Shown in pieces: positions 59,286 through 64,000 of a stretch of 64,000 nt of DNA. The stretch comes from Demequina flava. Its GTDB lineage: Bacteria; Actinomycetota; Actinomycetes; Actinomycetales; Demequinaceae. The notes under the pieces are model-generated. The model saw only the letters and a list, made by a program, of their open reading frames with translations, was not told the origin of the DNA and did not search any database. The position numbers were made by a program, and so were the translations under genes. The stretch lies in assembly GCF_000975035.1 (NCBI RefSeq), contig NZ_BBRA01000001.1, forward strand, positions 1-64,000. Direction: 5' to 3'. How positions within the stretch are numbered: position 1 is the stretch's first letter; every line of letters starts with the position of its first letter.

Positions 59286-60008
59286 TCACGCTTGGGTGAG
59301 CTTCAACTCCAAGCCATCCACCCGCTGCGCCACCACATCTGACTGTGCGAGCTCGCGCTGGACGCGCTCCAGCACCGTATCGACCTCGGGGCGCGTCAGC
59401 CCCGCGACCAGCGCCAGGACAACAGCAATCTCCGCCCCTGTGCCCTGCCGGACTGACACCGCCTTGAGCGCGGAGTCCAACGTCACTGCGTCGCGGACAG
59501 CCTCGACGATGTCCGGCTGAACCTCGCCCTCGATGACTGCGGGCTTCCACGTGTCCCCCTGACCAAGGGCCCACACCGCAGGCCGCGGAATGAGCACAGT
59601 CTCCATGCCGGGGTTGAGGACCAGCGACGACCAATTCTCCGCGATCGCGGCGAGCGCTGCCCGTGGACCTTCAGCGGGGATCGGCCGGGCCTTGTCGTTC
59701 CAGGCCTTGACGGCATCGACGTCGGTAAAGACCGGAAGCGCGGCGCGACCGTCAGGCATCTGGACCGCCACGACGCCGGTGGATGCCACTGCGTCTTGTT
59801 CGAGTCCGTGCTCGCCCACGAAGCGCTCTTCCCCCGTGGCCAGGACGGGTATCAAAACCCGCGCATAGGCGAGGGCGTCCACCACCTCAGACAACGGCGC
59901 GTGGCCATGCGAGTGGCGGATGAGCACCTGAGCCAGGCGGGCATCGGCGGTCCCGTCGTCGTCGGAAAAGACCGACTCGGGAATCTCTTTCATGGGCTCG
60001 TCACTCAT
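59286..60008 (-). CDS. SseB-family protein
   Basis: A 240 aa protein with the SseB N-terminal part (RVLIPVLATGEERFVGEHG..., LPVFTDVDAVKAW) and the SseB C-terminal domain (AEIAVVLALVAGLTRPEVDTVLERVQREL). The role in actinobacteria is unknown; it typically neighbours infC or priA. Confidence 0.85.
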   Translation of the reverse strand: MSDEPMKEIPESVFSDDDGTADARLAQVLIRHSHGHAPLSEVVDALAYARVLIPVLATGEERFVGEHGLEQDAVASTGVVAVQMPDGRAALPVFTDVDAVKAWNDKARPIPAEGPRAALAAIAENWSSLVLNPGMETVLIPRPAVWALGQGDTWKPAVIEGEVQPDIVEAVRDAVTLDSALKAVSVRQGTGAEIAVVLALVAGLTRPEVDTVLERVQRELAQSDVVAQRVDGLELKLTQA

Positions 60009-60041
60009 ACCTACGACTCTACGCGCAGGCTGTGACTGGAA

Positions 60042-60779
60042 CTACGGGCGACCCGCGATGTCCAGCGCCTGCGGCAGCGTGAAGTTGCCGTTGTAGAGGG
60101 CCTTACCGACGATGGCGCCCTCGACGCCGATGTCAGTGAGGGTGCGGATCGCCGCAATATCGTCGAGGCTCGAGATTCCGCCCGAGGCAACGACAGGGGC
60201 CTTGGTGGCCTCGGCAACCTGGCGCAACAGCTCCAGATTGGGCCCGGACAGCATGCCGTCCTTCTTGACGTCGGTGACGACGTAGCGCGAGCAGCCTTCG
60301 GAGTCTAGGCGAGCGAGGACGTCCCACAGGTCGCCTCCGTCGCGGGTCCATCCGCGTCCCGACAGCGTGGTGCCGCGTACATCCAGTCCCACGGCCACGC
60401 GGTCGCCGTGCTTCGCGATGGCGGCTGCGGTCCACTCGGGGTTTTCCAGGGCCGCGGTGCCGATGTTGACGCGGGCGCATCCGGTCGCGAGAGCGCGCTC
60501 GAGCGACTCGTCATCGCGGATTCCGCCGCTCATCTCAACCTTGATGTCCACGCTCTTGACGACGCTCTCCAGCAGTGACGCGTTCTCACCACGACCAAAG
60601 GCGGCGTCGAGGTCGACCAGGTGAATCCACTCCGCTCCCCCGTCAACCCAGTCCTGCGCGGCCGACAGCGGGTCGCCATAACTGGTTTCCGAGCCGGCCT
60701 CTCCCTGAGTGAGGCGCACGGCCTGGCCGTCAGCAACATCGACGGCGGGAAGGAGTTCGAGGCGGGGGGTGTCGGTCAT
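60042..60779 (-). CDS. priA: Phosphoribosyl isomerase A (HisA/TrpF bifunctional)
   Basis: A 245 aa beta/alpha barrel with [18 protein letters not shown] at the start, catalytic Asp in both halves ([13 protein letters not shown]) and the phosphate-binding [10 protein letters not shown] and [12 protein letters not shown] motifs. In actinobacteria PriA serves both histidine and tryptophan synthesis. A metal-response pair on the opposite strand separates it from hisH. Confidence 0.95.
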   Translation of the reverse strand: MTDTPRLELLPAVDVADGQAVRLTQGEAGSETSYGDPLSAAQDWVDGGAEWIHLVDLDAAFGRGENASLLESVVKSVDIKVEMSGGIRDDESLERALATGCARVNIGTAALENPEWTAAAIAKHGDRVAVGLDVRGTTLSGRGWTRDGGDLWDVLARLDSEGCSRYVVTDVKKDGMLSGPNLELLRQVAEATKAPVVASGGISSLDDIAAIRTLTDIGVEGAIVGKALYNGNFTLPQALDIAGRP

Positions 60780-60819
60780 GGTCTCGCTTTCTCAGGCGGG
60801 CTCGTGTGCGGCTTGTCAA

Positions 60820-60829
60820 GGGCCGATGC
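60820..60829 (+). repeat. Intergenic motif copy GGGCCGATGC
   Basis: It lies between the divergent priA and CmtR-like genes, 41 bases from the priA start. Confidence 0.6.
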
Positions 60830-60904
60830 GGGATCAAGGCTACCGGCACCCTCGCCTAGGGTGCGCCGTGGGTAGAGAGGGCGGAGTTCGCCTCACGAAG
60901 ATTG

Positions 60905-60941
60905 ATACACGTTTTTCTGGACAGTTCATCACTTCGTGTAT
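60905..60941. promoter_or_regulatory. Inverted repeat upstream of the CmtR-like gene
   Basis: ATACACG (60905-60911) and CGTGTAT (60935-60941) face each other across 23 bases and end 14 bases before the ATG. It could be the binding site of the metal sensor encoded next. Confidence 0.45.
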
Positions 60942-60954
60942 TACCGTGGCGGCT

Positions 60955-61341
60955 ATGACAGCAATGGCACACGCGAACGCCGGCGCCGAGGGCATGGACC
61001 CCGGACTCATCGCCCTGAGCGCGACACCCACCCACACCGCGGCGCTCGCCCACCTGGGCCACGCGCTCTCCGATGCGACGCGCTCCGCGATTCTGCTCGC
61101 CCTACGCGATGGTGCTCAGTGCCCCGCTGACCTCGCCGAGGCGCTCGATGTCAGCCGCCAGAAGATGTCCAATCACCTTTCAACGTTGCGCGGTTGCGGC
61201 CTTGTGGTGGCTGAGCGCGACGGGCGTCACGCCCATTACCGGCTCGCGCACGACGACGTCGCTCGCGCTCTGGACGCCATGCTCGGCCTCGCTCTGGCGC
61301 TCGACCCTGACTGCTGCGACAACAAGGAATGCACCTGCTGA
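60955..61341 (+). CDS. CmtR-like ArsR-family metal sensor
   Basis: A 128 aa winged-helix regulator. The core VSRQKMSNHLSTLRGCGLVVAERDGRHAHYRLA follows Mycobacterium CmtR closely. Of the CmtR Cd/Pb ligands, the second is kept (C81), the first is Thr here (NHLST), and C-terminal cysteines are present (DPDCCDNKEC, C120, C121, C126, C128). C56 is an extra cysteine. It is probably a Cd(II)/Pb(II) sensor controlling the exporter that overlaps its stop. Confidence 0.85.
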   Translation: MTAMAHANAGAEGMDPGLIALSATPTHTAALAHLGHALSDATRSAILLALRDGAQCPADLAEALDVSRQKMSNHLSTLRGCGLVVAERDGRHAHYRLAHDDVARALDAMLGLALALDPDCCDNKECTC

Positions 61342-62153
61342 TGACCACTCCGACTCTCACCACTCCACGCACAGCCGTCCTACGGCGCCGCATTCGCTGG
61401 ATTGTCGCCGCCACGATCGCCTACAACACCGTGGAAGCGATCATTGCGCTCAGTGCCGGGGCAGTCGCCTCCTCGAGCGCCTTGATCGGCTTTGGACTCG
61501 ACTCCGTCGTCGAGGTGGGCTCAGCGGCGGCCGTGGCATGGCAGTTCGCCGCGCCCGATCCCAAGAAGCGCGAGCACCTCACGATGCGGATGATCGCGGT
61601 CGCCTTCTTCGCGCTAGCGGCAGTGGTGACGGCCGATGCCGTGAGGAGTTTGGTCTTTGGCGCTCCCCCGGAGACATCGTCTGTGGGCATCGTGCTGGCA
61701 GCCGTGTCGCTGGCGATCATGCCGACGGCCGCTTGGTTTGAGCGCAAGACGGGCGAAGAGCTCGGGTCGCCTACGGCCGTGGCCGACGCACGTCAACTGA
61801 TCCTGTGCTCGTACCTGTCCGCCGCGCTGCTCGTGGGGTTGTTGCTGAACGCCACGCTGGGCTGGTGGTGGGCTGACCCGATTGCCGCCATCGTTATCGC
61901 TGGATTCGCGATTCGCGAGGGGCGCGAGGCCTGGAAGGGCGACGGGTGCTGCGCCACCTCGGGGGCGCTACTTCACGGAGAAACCGACGTTGCCTGCGAG
62001 GACAGCTGCTGTGACGCGCCTGCAGCGCACACGACCGTGTTGGCCGCAACGCGCGCAGACGATTGTGGCGACGAGTGCTGCACGGCAGGTGCCTCCACTG
62101 GTGAGGCACCCCCCGCGGCCACAAACCGTGGCGCCCGCAAGGACTTGCTCTAG
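61341..62153 (+). CDS. CDF-like cation efflux protein with Cys-rich tail
   Basis: A 270 aa membrane protein with about six spans and the cation-diffusion-facilitator-like metal sites in [18 protein letters not shown] and VADARQ. The tail after residue 200 has eight cysteines as CC, C, CC, C and CC groups, suited to soft metals such as Cd, Zn or Pb. Its ATG overlaps the sensor stop (TGATG). It ends on a CTAG shared with the opposing hisH stop. Confidence 0.85.
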   Translation: MTTPTLTTPRTAVLRRRIRWIVAATIAYNTVEAIIALSAGAVASSSALIGFGLDSVVEVGSAAAVAWQFAAPDPKKREHLTMRMIAVAFFALAAVVTADAVRSLVFGAPPETSSVGIVLAAVSLAIMPTAAWFERKTGEELGSPTAVADARQLILCSYLSAALLVGLLLNATLGWWWADPIAAIVIAGFAIREGREAWKGDGCCATSGALLHGETDVACEDSCCDAPAAHTTVLAATRADDCGDECCTAGASTGEAPPAATNRGARKDLL

Positions 62154-62806
62154 AGGCTTGTCACCCAGTTGCGAAGCAACTGCAGCCCGGCTTCACCGGA
62201 CTTCTCGGGGTGAAACTGCGTGGCCTTCAAAGCGCCGTTCTCGACGGCTGCGACAAACCTATCCCCAGCATCGGCCGTACCTGCGGTTGACCACGTCACC
62301 TTGGGTGCCGCAAAGCGCCCTGTGTCCTCTGTAGTACCGAGCGGGAACTCCCGCGCAGCGTAGGAGTGCACGAAGTAGAAGCGCTCGTCTTCGATGCCAG
62401 CAAAGAGCTCGGACCCCTGGGGCACCTCGACCGGAGCCCAACCCATGTTCGGGACGATCGGACTGGCGAGCTTCTCGACGACCCCGGGCCACTGGTCGAG
62501 ACCATCGGCCTCTTTACCGTGCTCTACGCCACGCTCGAACATGACCTGGTGGCCGACACAGATGCCGAGCACCGGGCGGCCGCCTGCGAGGCGCCGGCCT
62601 ACGATCTGGTCTCCGCGGACGCGCTTAAGCCCCTCCATGACCGCTTCAAACGCTCCCACGCCGGGGACGACGAGGCCGTCGGAGTGCTCGGCGATCACGC
62701 GATCGTCCGTCAACACCACGCGGGCGCCGACGTGTTCGAGGGCGCGCACGGCCGAGCGCACATTGCCGAAGCCATAATCAAGAACAGTCACCAGTGGTTT
62801 TGTCAC
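62150..62806 (-). CDS. hisH: Imidazole glycerol phosphate synthase subunit HisH
   Basis: A 218 aa glutamine amidotransferase with nucleophile Cys in [11 protein letters not shown], the GVGAFE strand and the C-terminal [14 protein letters not shown] His/Glu. It feeds ammonia to HisF in histidine synthesis. It would normally be next to priA on the same strand. Confidence 0.95.
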   Translation of the reverse strand: MTKPLVTVLDYGFGNVRSAVRALEHVGARVVLTDDRVIAEHSDGLVVPGVGAFEAVMEGLKRVRGDQIVGRRLAGGRPVLGICVGHQVMFERGVEHGKEADGLDQWPGVVEKLASPIVPNMGWAPVEVPQGSELFAGIEDERFYFVHSYAAREFPLGTTEDTGRFAAPKVTWSTAGTADAGDRFVAAVENGALKATQFHPEKSGEAGLQLLRNWVTSL

Positions 62807-62870
62807 GCCACAAGAGTAACGACCGCGCTAGGGTCGAAGAGACGCACTCCCGCGCTACCAGGAGGTTGCC

Positions 62871-63587
62871 ATGGAAACCCAGGAAATCCTGATCATCGTC
62901 GCCGCCGTAGCGGTGGTGGCACTCATCATCGTGATCCTTATGCGGGTGCGTCACTCACGCAAGGTCAAGGCAATGTCGCCCGAACAGCGTGACCTGCACT
63001 ACGCGCAACGAGCACACAAGAAGCGCGTCTCTGAGCTCAAGAGCGACTACAAGGCCGTCGAGAAGGACACCGAGCGTGCGGTGAAGGAGGCGCGCGACCG
63101 CCTCAAGAACGCCCTCGCGATCGGCAGCGAGAAGATCGACTCCGTGAAGGGCCCCGAGGGAACCGTGTCCCTCACCCAGCTGACGGTGACGCTGCCCGTG
63201 GGCGAGCGTGAGCTCCAGCCCGGCACATCCGCCAGCGCGTCAACGGAAGGGACCGCGCCCGCGGCCGAGGGGGACGAGGACACTCGCAAGGCAGTTCTCA
63301 CGGTCACCATCGGCGAGGAGACGGCCACCGTGCCGTTCAAGCCCGAGCAAGAGGACGCCGTGCGCGCCATCGCCGCCAAGATCACGTCCGCGGCGAGCCA
63401 CGTCGACGAGGTGAAGCGCCAGCGGGACGAAGCTACTCAGGCCGCCGAAGCCGACATTGCGCAGGCCAACGAGCAGGCAACTGTCCGCCTCAACGAAGCG
63501 CAGAAGACCTACGACAGCGGTATCGCCGAGTCTGACGAGAAAGTGCGCAAGGCCGAGGAAAAGGTTCGCCAGACTCGGGTGCGCTGA
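62871..63587 (+). CDS. Membrane-anchored coiled-coil protein, unknown function
   Basis: A 238 aa product with one N-terminal span (EILIIVAAVAVVALIIVILM), a basic juxtamembrane region, a coiled coil, a central beta-like segment (KAVLTVTIGEETATVPFKPEQ) and a second Ala/Glu-rich coiled coil. AGGAGG precedes ATG 62871. No family is recognised. Confidence 0.65.
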   Translation: METQEILIIVAAVAVVALIIVILMRVRHSRKVKAMSPEQRDLHYAQRAHKKRVSELKSDYKAVEKDTERAVKEARDRLKNALAIGSEKIDSVKGPEGTVSLTQLTVTLPVGERELQPGTSASASTEGTAPAAEGDEDTRKAVLTVTIGEETATVPFKPEQEDAVRAIAAKITSAASHVDEVKRQRDEATQAAEADIAQANEQATVRLNEAQKTYDSGIAESDEKVRKAEEKVRQTRVR

Positions 63588-63604
63588 CAGGCAGTCGCAC
63601 TTCG

Positions 63605-63615
63605 AGCATCGGCCC
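63605..63615 (-). repeat. Motif copy ending at a stop codon
   Basis: AGCATCGGCCC abuts the stop of the following gene, its last C being the first base of the complemented TAG. Confidence 0.65.
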
Positions 63616-64000
63616 TAGTCCGAGCCCGAACCGTCCGGGTTTGGGTCCGAATCGCGCTTGTTCTTCTCCATGGCCTTGTAACGCTTTTTCGCGTCCTTCG
63701 ATGCACGGCGCAGTTCCTTGAACGCGGCCATCTTGGACATGCGCGCCTCGAAGACCTTGCCGGGGTGCGTCATCGCGAGTTCGTCGACAGTCTGCACGCC
63801 CGTCATGAGCGTCTCGAGGACACCCGGGGCGTTGTCGAGCGCGAGTCCCGGTGGGACCTTGCCCTTGTCCTCGCCAGCGAGCCAGCGCGTGATGGAAATC
63901 TGACCGGCGCGGCGATCCATCTGGAGGATCGGCTGCGTCTTCACGAACGCGGACAGCGCCTGGGCGGCGCGAGCCGAATTGCCGGGCTCGGTGTCGTCGA
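63615..64000 (-). CDS. Hypothetical protein, 5' end beyond the window
   Basis: The frame stays open to the right edge (DDTEPGNSARAAQALSAF before VKTQPILQMDRRAGQISITRWLAG), so this is the C-terminal 128 residues of a longer protein. It ends in a highly charged tail (KKRYKAMEKNKRDSDPNPDGSGSD). Unrecognised. Confidence 0.65.
   Translation of the reverse strand, partial: DDTEPGNSARAAQALSAFVKTQPILQMDRRAGQISITRWLAGEDKGKVPPGLALDNAPGVLETLMTGVQTVDELAMTHPGKVFEARMSKMAAFKELRRASKDAKKRYKAMEKNKRDSDPNPDGSGSD

Overview
This window is a high-GC actinobacterial chromosome segment. Its markers are PriA (the combined HisA/TrpF isomerase), an argCJBDFR-GH cluster, an Rv2578c-type radical SAM protein beside a mycobacterial-style SOS box, a DUF222/HNH (13E12-type) protein, MetS-MetP, DUF1844-infC-rpmI-rplT, GTGA/ATGA stop-start overlaps and many GTG starts. 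The gene content fits Micrococcales (a Demequina- or Cellulomonas-like organism), but that genus guess is inference. I see no phage, insertion sequence, CRISPR array, tRNA or rRNA gene inside the window.

Layout. 1-314: no gene; leftward promoters that may serve a gene or rRNA operon beyond the edge. 0.3-5.6 kb (minus): tyrS, a uridine-kinase-like P-loop protein, and a tightly overlapped M20 peptidase / large GNAT / enolase-superfamily trio that looks like the N-succinyl-amino-acid racemase pathway converting D- to L-amino acids. 5.7-14.2 kb (minus): complete arginine biosynthesis argC-J-B-D-F-R then argG-H, starting from a promoter that carries a perfect ARG box. 14.3-19.5 kb (plus): oxidoreductases, a GNAT, an extended SDR with a TetR-like regulator, and a lipoprotein. 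19.5-23.4 kb: pentose phosphate genes, tal diverging from zwf-gnd. 23.4-30.1 kb: small membrane proteins including two DUF202 genes, a phosphodiester-glycosidase lipoprotein, an SDR, a CPA1 antiporter and an SOS-box radical SAM gene. 30.2-44.5 kb: a secreted GH18 chitinase with two chitin-binding modules, two CNNM/CorC proteins, the MetPS transporter, an HNH protein, then N,N'-diacetylchitobiose phosphorylase downstream of a GlmU-like/phosphohexomutase fusion. 44.7-54.9 kb: membrane proteins, a DEAD-box helicase, pheST and a Cache-GGDEF diguanylate cyclase. 54.9-59.2 kb: a TrmH-type methylase, rplT, rpmI and infC opposite DUF1844, a coiled-coil membrane protein and a trypsin-like lipoprotein. 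59.3-64 kb: SseB, priA and hisH, interrupted by an opposite-strand CmtR-like/cation-efflux pair, then two unknown genes.

How genes work together. The chitinase releases chitobiose outside the cell. Chitobiose phosphorylase splits it into GlcNAc-1-P and GlcNAc. The fused mutase domain is well placed to isomerise GlcNAc-1-P, and the GlmU-like domain could in principle turn it into UDP-GlcNAc, although its nucleotide-binding loop is degenerate.

Most unusual signal. A short motif, GGGCCGATGCT (often extended to GGGCCGATGCTGTGG), recurs about forty times on both strands. In genes it usually reads Ala-Asp-Ala or Ala-Ser-Ala in frame. About fifteen copies lie between genes, including tandem and inverted pairs; one inverted pair makes a 17-bp hairpin between convergent genes. 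It behaves like a genome-wide signature sequence (uptake-sequence-, Chi- or nucleoid-site-like) rather than part of any one gene.
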